Positions 1-13,500 of a stretch of DNA of 64,000 nucleotides are shown in pieces. Both the position numbers and the translations under genes were made by a program. Source of the stretch: Petrosia ficiformis (taxonomy: Eukaryota > Porifera > Demospongiae > Haplosclerida > Petrosiidae). Positions within the stretch are counted from its first letter, which is position 1. Every line of letters starts with the position of its first letter. A model generated the notes under the pieces. It did not search any database. It was not told the DNA's origin and saw only the letters and a program-made list of their open reading frames with translations. The stretch is from contig OX345651.1 of the NCBI GenBank assembly GCA_947044365.1, forward strand, positions 4,752,926 to 4,816,925, written 5' to 3'.

Positions 1-97
1 TTCCAGCTCTTTGTCAAGATTGATCTCATTTAAAACACTCTTTGTTATCACGTAGATATGGGTATGTTGAGGTGAGATAATATCAAAAGCACATGCC

Positions 98-215
98 CGT
101 AACTACAAGTCCACTAGCATGATAGTAGTTTTTAGCAATCACTATCATGATAGTAACACTGACAATAGCGATAGTCACACTATCACTACTATCTCCCAGC
201 CCGACTACAGGCAGA
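98..215. repeat. Dispersed repeat rich in ATAGT/ACTAT
   Basis: This stretch (CATGATAGTAGT, CACTATCATGATAGTAAC and TAGTCACACTATCACTA) is clearly related, in inverted orientation, to 42335-42440 in an intron of the third sphingomyelinase gene. Two divergent copies over 40 kb apart point to an interspersed element. The rest of 1-284 shows no coding sequence and is probably intron of the DAPP1-like gene. Confidence 0.55.
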
Positions 216-284
216 AAGGTTTTAGCATGTCTCATAGTATAGTACAGATCCTCAATTATTAATTAATCTTAATTCTCTCCATAG

Positions 285-1676
285 GATCATTTGTGGAGTG
301 TAAATATCCATATCCACGAGAAGTACATGAATTTGATATGTACCATACAGTAACATGTCATTTCCTGTATGGAGACATTGAATCTGATGATGATGAACAA
401 GATATGACATTAGTAGGATACTCAGTGAGTAATTAAATCATCTGTTCATCCATCCATCCATTCATTAATCCATCCATTCATCTATTCATTCATCTATTCA
501 TTTGTCCACCCATCTATCCACCCATCTATCCACCCATCTATTCATTCATCCATCTTCCATTCATTTATCCATCCATTCATCTATCTATCCATCATCCATC
601 CATCATCTATCCATTCATCTATCCATCATCTATCCACCCATCTATCCATTCATTCATCATGCAGGCAGCTTCAAAAGAAGGATATATTTGTAAACAAGGT
701 GGTAGAAGAAAGGTATCAGTTATACATTTCATCTCATATAATAATAGACTCTTTCAATTCTTCAACTAGAGCTGGAAAACAAGATGGTTTGTACTAAAAG
801 ATAGTCACTTAGCATATTTTCCTAATCATAAGGTCATTAACAAGTAATAACATAAAATTAATTTGGACTGCCTCTTTTGTCAGACAGAAAACGAAATGTA
901 GCTTGTTCAATAACTATATTAATTATAATAACCTGTTCATCTATCTATCTATTAATCCATCCATTAATCCATCCATTAATCCATCCGTTAATCTATTCAT
1001 TAATCCATTAATTAATCCATCATTAATCCATTAATCCATTCGTTAATCCATTAATTAATGCATCCATTAATCCATTATTATTTAACTTCACAGTAAGAGT
1101 GTATGTTAAATCAGGATATTTAACTAGGTCCCGGACAGTGTTCTCATCACTATTATAAATATATATACAGCATTGTCAATCTACAGTGACTTCCTTTACT
1201 TTATAGAGTAAGAAACCGATTAGAATACTAAAACTGGATGAAATAGTTCATGTGTTAGGAGATGATTCAACTAAACACTTTCGGTCAGTGTACATACATA
1301 CATACCTACATACATACATGTGCATACATACATACATACATACATACATACATGTGCATACATACATACATACATATATACATAAGCATGCCGACTATAC
1401 TCACACACTCACATACATATAATTATGTATGTACATACGCATACGTACATTTGTGCATACATCTCATTTCAATCATAAGGATTGTGTTGCCATGGAGAAC
1501 ATTCTTCTTGGAGGCTCCAACACCACAAAGTAAAAAAGAATGGGTAGATATCTTGAGATGGAAATTAGTTAGTCATTTTCGAGGAAAAATCTTTCAATAA
1601 TAGTTATTATTAATATTAACAGGAGGAATTAAAAAAGAAGAAAAAACCAACGACTAAAGGAAGTACGAAACCATAG
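285..1676 (+). CDS. DAPP1: DAPP1-like adaptor, 3' part (PH domain), 5' end outside window
   Basis: The last exons of a PH-domain adaptor are visible, most probably DAPP1/Bam32, which binds phosphotyrosine and 3-phosphoinositides at the plasma membrane. Exons with consistent phases are 285-424, 665-712, 770-832, 1207-1283, 1480-1567 and 1623-1676 (stop). Exon 285-424 has the KYPYPREV linker that follows the SH2 domain in vertebrate DAPP1. The PH domain opens with [13 protein letters not shown] and [11 protein letters not shown] (the basic beta1-beta2 phosphoinositide pocket) and ends with [10 protein letters not shown]. The last exon adds a short lysine-rich tail. The SH2 domain and start lie upstream of base 1. 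Introns carry CATC-, ATTAATCC- and CATA-type simple repeats. The gene converges on the BRO1 gene. Another single-PH adaptor is possible, but the linker plus the LRWKL ending favours DAPP1. Confidence 0.7.
430..660 (+). repeat. (CATC/CATT) microsatellite in DAPP1-like intron
   Basis: Degenerate CATCCATC/CATTCATC tract filling the intron between the linker exon and the first PH exon. Open frames read through it are low complexity and not coding. Confidence 0.8.
925..1080 (+). repeat. (CCATTAAT) simple repeat
   Basis: Degenerate tandem ATTAATCCATCC units in a DAPP1-like intron. Confidence 0.75.
1285..1400 (+). repeat. (CATA)n microsatellite
   Basis: CATACATACATA tract directly after the exon ending at 1283, filling most of that intron. 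Confidence 0.8.
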
Positions 1677-1929
1677 AATGGATTGATGTCTACATATATT
1701 TAAATTTCCAAATTTATTGTGAGATGTATCAATTATGAGATGAAATTCTTTGTATTTTCAATATTTATGTGGCATGTAATTAAATCATCGAATACTTTTT
1801 AGTCATTTTGTATTCTATATTCTATTGATGTTTTAATATTCATGATTTGTGATATGTTTTATAATACTTTTGACGGTTTATTTTATCATGAAATGTTTTC
1901 CAATTATCACTTAATGCGATAACATGTCA

Positions 1930-2285
1930 TATACACATTAATACTCATATACCTGAAGATGTACTGATACCCATACTCATATACCATCATACAGATGTAC
2001 TCATACCCATACTCATATACCTGAAAATGTACTGATACCCATACTCATATACCATCATACGGATGTACCCATACTCATATACCTGAAGATCTACTCATAC
2101 CCATACTCATATACCTGAAAATGTACTGATACCCATACTGATACCAAACTAATATATACTCATACCCATACTCATATACCTGAAGATGTACTGATACCCA
2201 TATTCATATACCATCATACAGATGTACTGATACCCATACTCATATACCTGAAGATGTACTGATACCCATACTCATATACATACTA
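1930..2285. repeat. Minisatellite between convergent genes
   Basis: Tandem units of roughly 32-36 bp alternate two forms, one built on ATACCTGAAGATGTACTGAT and the other on ATACCATCATACAGATGTAC, each joined by CCCATACTCAT. They lie between the ends of the DAPP1-like and BRO1 genes. The rest of 1677-2661 is AT-rich 3' flank with a short CATA tract at 2480-2535 and no recognisable gene. Confidence 0.8.
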
Positions 2286-2661
2286 ACATATTACTTTGTT
2301 TCAATACAAATCACATATATTAGTTAACTATCTCTTAGGATAAATGTAACATAAATTACCTATCTCTTGGGATAAATGTAACATAAATTACATACAACTG
2401 TTAATGTTTCATTAGTTCACTGACTGTCTCACTTGTAATATTACTTTTTTGATAATTTCAAAAAGCAGCTCCAACATACATGCATACATACATACATCCA
2501 TACATACATACATACATACACATACATACATACAATGTACATACACAATCATATATACATAATTATATCTAATATACTCATACATTCACAATATATATAA
2601 TTATCCTGCAGAGAATTTTAAAAATTGTTTTGAATATTTCAGTGACTATAGCAATTTGGTG

Positions 2662-5600
2662 TTATTGTTTGTAATTCTGTCTACCATGTTGTGTCGGAAA
2701 CTGTTGTGGAAGGGGGTGTTGTCCCTTAGGCAGATACTGATGCTGCTGAGACAGATTCCCATACTGCATGGTATGTGAGTGAGGTCTCATTTGGTGAGGA
2801 TGGGTACTAGGACTGTAACCATGAGGTGGTATTGGAGTCTGGGAACCAATGATTTGAGGACTGGTTTGGAACCCCTGTGAGTTTGGGTGTGTAGGTGTGG
2901 TGATAGGTGGTATAGACTGTTGTGATTCTGGTGGTTGTGATATTGGGACACTCTGCCAAGAAACAGGTTGAACTGGTCTAACAGGTCCTGTTTGAGAACT
3001 CATTTGAGGCTGACCAGGTAGTACATTATGACTACCAGGATAAATAGGTTGGCCACCTGGTGGAATCATATGTTGAGGAACTGGTTTAACTTGTTCTCTT
3101 GATTGTTGAGTATGTTGTGGAACATAAACAACTGGTCTAATGGTATTTTGTCCAGGCGTGGTTGGAGTAGAAGGTTGAGGTAACACCTGCTGATGAGTGG
3201 ATGGAGCAGGTGGTTGATTACGAGTGGACACCTGCTGATGAGTGGGTGGAGCAGGTGGTTGATTATGAGTGGACACCTGCTGATGAGTGGGTGGAGCAGG
3301 TGGTTGATTATGGGCAGACACTTGCTGATGAGTGAGTGGACCAGGTGGTTGATTATGAGTGGGTGGAGCAGGTGGTTGGTTACGAGTGGACCCACGCTGA
3401 TGAGTAGGTGGAGCAGGTGGTTGATTATGAGTGGGTGGATTTAACACCTGCTGATGAGTGGGTTGATGTAATACCTGTGGATGAGTGGGTGGAGCAGGTG
3501 GTTGATTATGGGTGGACATCTGCTGATGAGTGGGTGGAGCAGGAGGTTGATTATGAGTTGGTGGATTTAACACCTGCTGATGAGTGGGTTGATGTAATAC
3601 CTGTGGATGAGTGGGCGGGGCAGGTAACTGATTTTGAGGAAAGGATGGATTCCGTGATCCAGAGATTGGAGTTTGTGGATGGCTACTTCCACTACTTTTG
3701 TTACCAGGAGATTGTGAGGGCACCCTTCCAATAATAATAGGGTTACCGGATTCTTTACCATCGAGATGAGGTGTCAGATGACCACCAATAACATGCGGGT
3801 CACCATGGTGACCAAGCTGATATGATGTGGGCGGAGCTTGTTGTCCCTGAGGAGGAAAATTAGTTTGCTGAGGTTGCAGAGGAGGTGGCAAAGGATGGAC
3901 AGGTAGTACAGATGAATGTGGATTAATTCTCTTTAACTCTCCCTGCAATGTTTGAACTTGTTGAGTTAGTAGTTGTAATTTTTGTTTAAACTGAGATTCC
4001 ATTCCTTCAACAATAGTCCTGTGTTCATCACGATACGTTGACAATACTTTGTCTCTTTCTTGTATTTGGATGAGGTACTGCTGTCCCTGTGATTGAAGGC
4101 TCTGTTGCTGTTGGTTAGATACTTGTAACTGTTGCTGAAGGTGTTGAAGATCTTTACCCATTTGAACCAACTGACCGTGTAATGACTGGTTTTGGAATTG
4201 TTCCTGAGCAAGTGCATCCCTCAGCTTCATCTCAACATCGGTATTTCTCTGTCGTCTTGCCTCTCCTTCTTGAGTGAGTTTATCCATTTGTGATTGCTGC
4301 TGTGTGAAGAGCCCTTGCTGTTGCTGTAATAAATTCATCAGCATTGATTGATTACCAGAGGTTGTAGCTTTGTCTTTCTCCTGCAGTCTCTGGTATAGAC
4401 GAAACTGTTCAATTTCTTTTCTTTGTTCCTCAAATTGTCTTGTTTGAATCTTCAATTGTTCTTTCTGCTCATCAAGTTGCTTGGTTTGTATCTGAATCGT
4501 CTCCTGTTGCTGCATCAATAGTTTCTCAAGATGAGAACTGGAGGAATAGTTAGAAAATGGCTCTCCTGTTTCCACAGGTGTGGTGATTGATGGTACGGCA
4601 CGAGTTAAGGTTGTCACAGATAATGGTGGAGGGATTGGAGCAATTGGTAGAGAAACAAAAGAAGTTGGTGGTATAAGGGTTGTGGGTGCTGTGTTGCTGC
4701 TATCCAGTTCATTAAATGAAGGTGTAACTAAGGTTTTGGAGGTCAAATGTCGACCAGTACCTGTCATTGCAAATACATCCATAGTGTCTAAAGCTGATGG
4801 CTTAGAAACTTCAATTTGTGTGGTGGGTGTGGTTTCCTCCAGTTGAGAATGGAGAACTCCTGGGAGGGAAGGTGCTGTCAACTCTGGTTCTTTATCACTG
4901 GTAGTTATATTTGTAGTAGAAGAACTTGACAACCCGATACTCATTGGAACAGGAATGGGGACATCTGGATTTGATGGAACAGGAATGGGTACATCAGGAT
5001 TTGATGAAACACGAATGGGTACATCGGGATTTGATGGAACAGGAATGTGTACATCGGGATTTGATGGAACAGGAATGTGTACATCGGGATTTGATAGAAC
5101 AGGAATGGGTACATCGGGATTTGATGGAACAGGAATGGGTACATTCATATTTGGAGTGGAAATGGGTTTGTCCATATTTGATGGCATGGGAATGGGTACA
5201 TTCATATTTGATAGCATGGGAATGGGTACATTCATATTTGATGGCATGGAAATGGATGCTTCTGTGTTTGATTGAATAGGAATGGTATTTATTGGAATAG
5301 ATGTATTTGAAACAGGAATGGAAGTATCTACATGTGAAAACATAGAAATGGGAATGGTGTCAGTAGACTGCCCATGCAGAGAAGACATTTCATCTCCATG
5401 GTTACCAGTATCATCTATTACGTTCCCTCCTTCTCTCATATTCGCACGTACAATGCTCCCAAGAGGTTGTCTAGACAAAGCATCCACAGAGACAATGCCT
5501 ACCGATTTACCGTGATTAAAACTTTCATCTCCTTGTGTAATCGAATGAGTTGGAAGAGACAGACTGGGAACCTTGTTTCCTGTTCCTTCATTGTGTGCCA

Positions 5601-8600
5601 TTGGATTACCGGAAAGATGTAGCGGTTTACTGGGGCGTAACGGAGGTTGTGATGTTGCTATAGTAACAGGAATATCTTGTTGATGATCAGGTTGAGGAGG
5701 TAGATTTACTGGTTTGACTGGTTCATTATCAGATGATAACCTGTTTTCATTCCCACCATGAGGTATAGGAGAGTTCACAGATGACATAGAAACTGTATCA
5801 GTTGGAATAGACGCCGAAAATGGTAGAAACATTGAATCAGACCCAACTGGCATTAAAGTAGGCGGAACCATTCCAGTAGGAACTACTCCAGGAGAGACCA
5901 CCACAGGAGGTACTACCCCAGATGGGACTATTACACCTGCTTGCTCAGAAGTCATGGGTATATTGTTATCAGTGGGTGTGGTTGTATTAACATGAGTCAT
6001 ATTCTTATTTATTAAAGATATTTGCTCTTCTTGTGTTTTCTTCATGTTCATAATGAACTTCTGAACATCATCCCCTTCTATAGGGAGATCCCCTTCTGTA
6101 GAGTGATCCTCGGCATCTTCTACAGTGGGGAGATCCACTTCTATGTGGCAGTCCTTTGTCATGGGGAGATCCCCCACTGTGTGGAGGTCCTTTGTCATGG
6201 TGAGATCCCCAACTGTGAGGAGATCTCCGTGTATCGTATCAGTATGTGTGGGTTCTTGGTTAATTACTTCACCACGAAATTCTGGCTTCTTTGGTGGGCG
6301 AGGAGGAGGTGTGGAACTAGTAGGAATATGTGGTTGAGGGGATTGGTTTTTAGGTAAATCTGAATAAAAAATTTAAACGATATATATAACAATCATAATA
6401 CATACATGTACATGTAATACACTATATGTATGTACATGTACATACATACATGTAAATACACATATATGTACATGTACATGTCTCACATAATGAACATGTA
6501 CTTGCATGTACATATATGTACATATACATACATACACGTACATACATGTAAATACACACATATGTACATGTACATGTCTCACATAATGAACATGTACATA
6601 CATGTACATACACGTACATACATAAATACATGTACATACAAACATACAAACATATTTATAGAATTTACCTGAAGGATTATGCGGTGATGATGTTTGATGA
6701 AGTCTAAATTAATATGAATAATAAAATACTAAACGCTGATTCATAATATTACCATACCTGTCAACATTCTGTCTCTCTTTTCGTATCAGGTTACAAACCT
6801 CCATAGCTCTTTTGTGAATTTTATAAATACTGTCATACAACTTACTATAAAAATTAAGACCTTCTCTGTATATACAAGAGGAATAGATAGGATAGAGAGA
6901 TGGAATAGGTAGATAGAGAGATGGAATAGGTAGATAGATAGACACTTAATTTATGGATCAATGGATAAATAGATGTATTGCAGTAGATGGATGGATAGAT
7001 AGATGAATGGGATAATGAAATGATATACCGTACTTACACAGTCTTTGAGTGTAGAAAATCAAAGTGACCAGCTGATTTGATCAGCCCAACAAAGAATAGC
7101 TCTTGTCTAAATAAATATTCAAATTATGAAAATGATTCATTTGTACAACAATTAGAAAAACATACAACCATATAGATCATGTGCATATCATGTGACTTCC
7201 TAATATGGTAAGTATTCTGAGTATATAAACATACAACTATATAGATCATGTGCATATCATGTGACTTCCTAATATGGTAAGTATTCTGAGTATATAAACA
7301 TACAACTATATAGATCATGTGCACATCATGTGACTTCACAATATGGTTTTTCATTTACCCATAATACTTACCATATTAGGAAGTCACATGATATGCACAA
7401 TATCTATTATACACATTTATTATAGCCCCTTCATGGCTTTATGCTCATAAACCACTAATGAGTTTCATCAGCTTCACTTTACATAACGGTTAATTAACAA
7501 TCAAATGATCTCACTTACTGTTTGAAGAGTTCTTGAGAAGCTTGTCTTATTTTCACTTGTTTGGCATTCTCCTCAGTCAATACTCTGTAAAAAGATAATC
7601 CATCAGTATGTGTGTACACTATACATCTCTACCAAAAAGCATTGATAAAAATCCATCTGTTCTAACTCATCCATCTATCCATCCATCCATTTATCAGTCT
7701 GCTTGTCCATCCATCCATCCATCGATATATCCATTATCCATCCATCCATCCATCCATCCATCCATCTATCCATCCATCCATCCATCCATCCATCCATCCA
7801 TCCATCCATTTTTCATTCATTCATCCATCCATCCATCCATCCATCCATCCATCCATCCATCCATCCATCCATCCATCCATCCATCCATCCATCCATCCAT
7901 CCATCCATCCATCCATCCATTCTCTGTTTCATACTAACCTCAATACATTATCTTGTGCTGTGAGATTTTGTCTAATAATATCAGCCACTTGTCGATGTTT
8001 CTGCAGGTGGTCTTGAATTACTGAATCCTGATTGGTCGGTGATTCACCAATCATAACACGAGTGATGTCATCACTATTCATATGATCTCGAAGTTGAGTA
8101 ACTAATAAAGCTCGCTGCTGCTTCATCTCATCCACTTTTGCCTGGTTAGATAGTTAACTTAAATAAATAATTTTAATATATTATTATTGAAATTATTACC
8201 AATAATTCCAGCCATCTTTCACTTCCGGAATCATCAGGAGCTATAGGGTTAAAAAATACATAAATAATGCATAATAACATGCATAATACATACATACATG
8301 TACCTACATGTACATGTACACATACAGTGTACATGTACATATAAACATGTCAATGTACATGTAAACATATCACAATAGTACATGTATGTACATATACACA
8401 TACGATGTATAAACATATCACTGTACATGTAAACATGTACATGTACATGTACTTATAAACATGTTCATGTACATGTACATATTATATACCATCAAGAAGG
8501 TTTGTTTTAGGAATTGCATCCATCAGTGATTGTGTCGTTCCAGTGAGTAAATAAATACTAGAGCCATGTGAATTAAATACATTACCAATCTCAAAATTTG

Positions 8601-10524
8601 ATTTCACCTGGAATGATATTAAAAATCTAATTTATATATCATATAATATATAATACATACATGTATTATATTATATATATGTACTTGTACATACAGTGTA
8701 TATGTACATGTACCATAAATCCTTAAATAAAAGCCTGGGCGTCTATTTCTTTAAAGAGGTTTTCAAGTAGGCGTCTATTTAAGACAGGCGTTTACTGGAG
8801 ACTGGAGTTTATTAATCCTTTAGCGTCTAGTCTATAATTAATATGGGCGTTCTTGTATGTGTGGGTGGAGCGCTTTTAATATATCGTCTCTATAACTCTC
8901 ACATTTTACAATACCGAAGATTCTAACTTACTTTACTGGAAAGAAGACTTCTTAAGAAAGCCATTGATGTAAAATTTATGCTTCGCTATCAGCAGGAAGA
9001 CAGCAAGGCGAGTGTTACACAAGCAACGCCTACTTTACACTAGCCCGTATAACGTCTGCAGTTTAAACAGCAGTGACTTTTAACTTACTTAGTTAGACAG
9101 AAGACATTCCAAGAAAGCCATTGATACCAAAAACATGCTTCGTTAGCTGAAGGAAAGCAGTAAGGCGAGTGTTTGAAAATGTAGTAGCGTGAATTCACAG
9201 AACACGTGTTACCTTCATAACCACGCCCAGGCTTCAATTCAAGACCAGCGTCTATTGAAAGAATCTTCAAGAAACCCCCTGCGTTTATTTAAAACAGACC
9301 TTTATTCAAATGCGGCTTCTATTTAAGGATTTACGGTATATAAATGTACATGTACATATAGTGTACATACGTATATTATATACATGTATATACAGAGAAC
9401 ATGTATATATTATATACATGTACATACAGTGTACATGTTGTACATATATTACATGTATATAAATGTACATGTACATATAGTGTACATACTTATATTATAT
9501 GCATGTATATACAGTGTACATGTATATACATGTATATGTACATACAGTGTACATATATTACATGTATGTACATGTATATGTACATACAGTGTACATATAT
9601 TACATGTATATACATGTATATGTACATACAGAGTACATGTAAATGTATATACATGTACAAGTACATACAGTGTACATATATTACATGAATATACATGTAC
9701 ATGTGTATATGTACATACAGTGTACATATATTACATGTATATACATGTACATATGATTTGATACCACTCACTGCTTGTTGGTGGTAACTTCGAAATGATG
9801 CACATTCCTTCCAAATATCAGCAAGTACCTGAGACTCTGGTCTGGGACCGTGCCTTTCCTTATTAACAGTACATGTACAAGTAGAAAATTGTAAATAATA
9901 AATTAACAAAAAATGAATGAATGGATGGATAGACAAACGGATAAATGAATGGATTGAGCTCTTTTCTTACCTGATATTCTTTCTCTTCTTTTATTTCTTC
10001 CTCCTCTCTTTCAGCAAGTGATGCCAGCATATCAGTAATCCTTCCTGATAAATCCAGTAATTCTAATTATAAGAAACAACATTGTAATATTCATATATAT
10101 ATATATAATTATATATATTATATATTGGTTAGCTTACAGCCACATCTCTTCAAACACTGGCCCCACCTGCCTCGAGTGTGCCACAGCTGCAATGTTTGTT
10201 TACACTTTACCACAGCTTCTATATACTTCCTCAGGATTTACAAATGCAAATCGTTTGCTTTCAGTTGTCTTTCTTTTTTTCTTTAAAGACAAGGATGGGC
10301 GATTTTCTTTTCCACATCGTTTTCTTGGAATCTGGATGTGCATGCTGTGCGCATGTGCATAGCTGTGAATACGTTTATTTATGAGTTTCATACCTGCATG
10401 CCTCGTGAATATCATTGTACATGTATATGAGCTATGGCCTCGTGAATATCATTATGATGTAATCACAGGTCGTATATGGCCTATATACGACCTGGCGGTG
10501 CTTTGATGTGGCTGTAAGCTATAC

Positions 10525-10590
<66 letters not shown>

Positions 10591-13500
10591 TATCTCCATA
10601 ATTATATGTACACACATACATATGTGAACATACATATATACATATGTACATACATATACATATACATGTACATACATGGACACACATGAACACATAAGTA
10701 CATCCACATGTATGTATATACCTTTAAGTTTAGTATCAACCATTTTAACTATCTCTGCTTTTGTTTGAAACTCACGATGTAAATTTATAACATCAACTAA
10801 AGTAATCACAAATTACTATATATAATATATATATAATATAAACTACACTAAACCTGGGATAGATGGAGAGTCTGTTTTGAAACGATATATCTCATCTACG
10901 TTCAAAGAACTCATGAACCGACTGAAGGAGAGGTGAGGAAGAGCAAAAAATAAAATTTAGAAAAGATGAGATGAGGTGATGAAGAAGACAATGATAGGAG
11001 AAGCTGAAATGGATACCAGGAGGACGATGATCAGAAAATGAGGAGGAAGAGGAGGAGAGAGATGAGGTATGGACTCTCATCCTCCTCTACTCTGTGGTAA
11101 AGAATGATCACGGGAGGATGATGTGTGGAGAAGAGGTGTTTAAAGACATATCATATCACATATATTCTTACTCCAGTTCTTCATTTTTTTCATCCACTGA
11201 TAAATTTATTGACCTCATAATTTTCGCTTTCTCTTCACTGTCGTTAAATAATAATTAATAATATTTATTAATATTGCAATAATAGAGACTCATACCTGTA
11301 CACTGATGCTGCTTCGTATGCACTCATGGGAACCAGTCTGGAAAAAATATCTGATCCAGTAGACTGACGATCAGCTGGCTGGAACATAAGTGGTTTTACA
11401 AGCTCCACCCCTATTGTAAATTATATAAGCATCACAAAATGAAAGACTCATTCTCATACCAGGGGCTGGTTCCAGTGTTTCTAGACTGGGAACGAGTTCA
11501 TGAAATACTTGCTCATTTTGATTTTTCGATTCCTGTAATCTATTAATTATAAAATAATACATTACAATTCATTCCTAACATTAATTAATACAGTAACCAT
11601 AGCAACACAATATTAAGTAACACATACCTGGCTATGATATATTCTGTTAAATTCTTCACAGCATCTTTGAAGACCTCCGGTATACCTCGCGGTAACTTAC
11701 CAATGGATTGAATCTTTTGTAATGCCAATTGCTGGAAAGCAATCTGAAAAGAAAGCAGCCATGTTATTATCATAAAGAGAGGAATAGTTGCATGTATACC
11801 ATATAGCCAAAGTTAGATTGCTCTTCCATAGAATTAGCTTGATACAGCTGTGAGACATTTTAATAAAACTTATATTTGTAAATAATTATATCCTCACATG
11901 TGCTATAGCGGTATAATATGAACACTTTATTTGAAGTGACTTAATCCAGTCTTTGTGCTTCTTCACAAGAGGAGCGCCAACGTTTGATTCTAGTACTGTT
12001 ACAACAGATTGATAATATTGAGCAACCTGGATGATATAACAAACCATATATGGTAAATGGACAAATGGATGGATGATGTATATTGTATACTGTATGGATA
12101 GATGAATGACGTATTATGGATAATGGACGAATGGATGGATAGAATGATGATGTACCGTATGGACAATGGATGATAGATAGATAGATACAATGGTTCAAAC
12201 ACAAACTCACTTTCATAGCTATTTTTGATATATTCATATTTTTCACTTTCGTTAATCCTCTTAAAGATTTTTCAACTATACACTCTTGAGCTTGCCCCTG
12301 TAATTAATTAAATATAATATTATCAGTACAGACCGGATCAGTGGATCCAGGAATCCATTCTATTAACTAGTTTGAGTTTCAGTCCTTACCAGCATGAGAT
12401 TCCTGTACATTTCAATAAGTTGAGGAGACATATCTACACAACTTGAAGATCCAAAATTATCCTATGATTAGTAGGGATTATAAATATAATTAGTGCAAGT
12501 TGACTGTAAGGTAAAACAAAGTGAACTAGAAGGGAGTTACTTTAATAATTGGGGATGGGGGCTGGCAAGCCACATGCAAAGCTTGAGGGAGGGAGGGAGG
12601 AAGGAAGGAAGAGAGGGGAGGGAGAGAAAGAGGGAGAGAAGGAGGGAGGGAGTGAGGAGGGGAGGAAGGGAAGGAGGGAGAGAATGGTCAGAAGTAGATA
12701 GACAGACAGACAGGCACACACTACAATTCTGGGAATGGATTGGACAACACTTCATACAGAGGGAAGACAAAAAATAATTTTTAAGACATGACTCAGACAC
12801 ATGATTTGGGACTCCCAGTTCACTGCTCTACCAATTGAGCCACCAGGACTCAACTGGTATTAACTCAGCTCTATCGAGGAGTACTTTCTCTATGGACAGG
12901 TGGACAATGTACAGAACAAAATCTCACATGAAGAAACTGAAAAGCTCCAGCTGAACATTGATAATGAGTTAGCGCCTCTTTCATGTCTTGTTCTGTGTGA
13001 CGACCATCTTTGCTTCCAACTTGTGAATGAAGACATCCTAAAATTAGTAAATACCATATATACTCTAATTAAATATTTAATTTCAATATTACATATATCG
13101 CACCTATGTTATAGAGTATAGATGTCATTTCTATTTGGAGCCCATCTTGTTTGTATTCACTACCAGTGAAGGCATCTTTCCTAATAAATGGAACCAATGT
13201 GATAGTCATATGACAACCATGTGTTCATTAAAGGAAGCTATAGTAATATCACATATTTGAGAACAGTGTTAGCATGACTAACTGCAAACATGTCATTCCA
13301 AATAAGGAATGTCAATACATTGTATATACAAGTAACGATTATATAATATTCGATTATATATATATTATATAATTAATTAAACTATGAAAGTAAAATCCAG
13401 CCATAATGATAAATGAATATATAGTTGGATCTATTCTTGAATAGATGAAAAAAATAAGGGTTCACGAATAATATTACCTAATATGTCCTTTCGTGGATGC

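Noticed and set aside
1..284. SH2 domain of the DAPP1-like gene
   Set aside because: No SH2 motif (such as FLVR) was found here; the exons must lie upstream of the window.
3193..5515. Several plus-strand open frames (repeated [13 protein letters not shown] and [14 protein letters not shown] peptides)
   Set aside because: They are antisense shadows of the coding minisatellites in the minus-strand BRO1-gene exon and show no independent features.
12785..12857. A functional tRNA gene
   Set aside because: A- and B-box-like motifs are present, but no full cloverleaf or paired acceptor stem; a SINE fragment is more likely.
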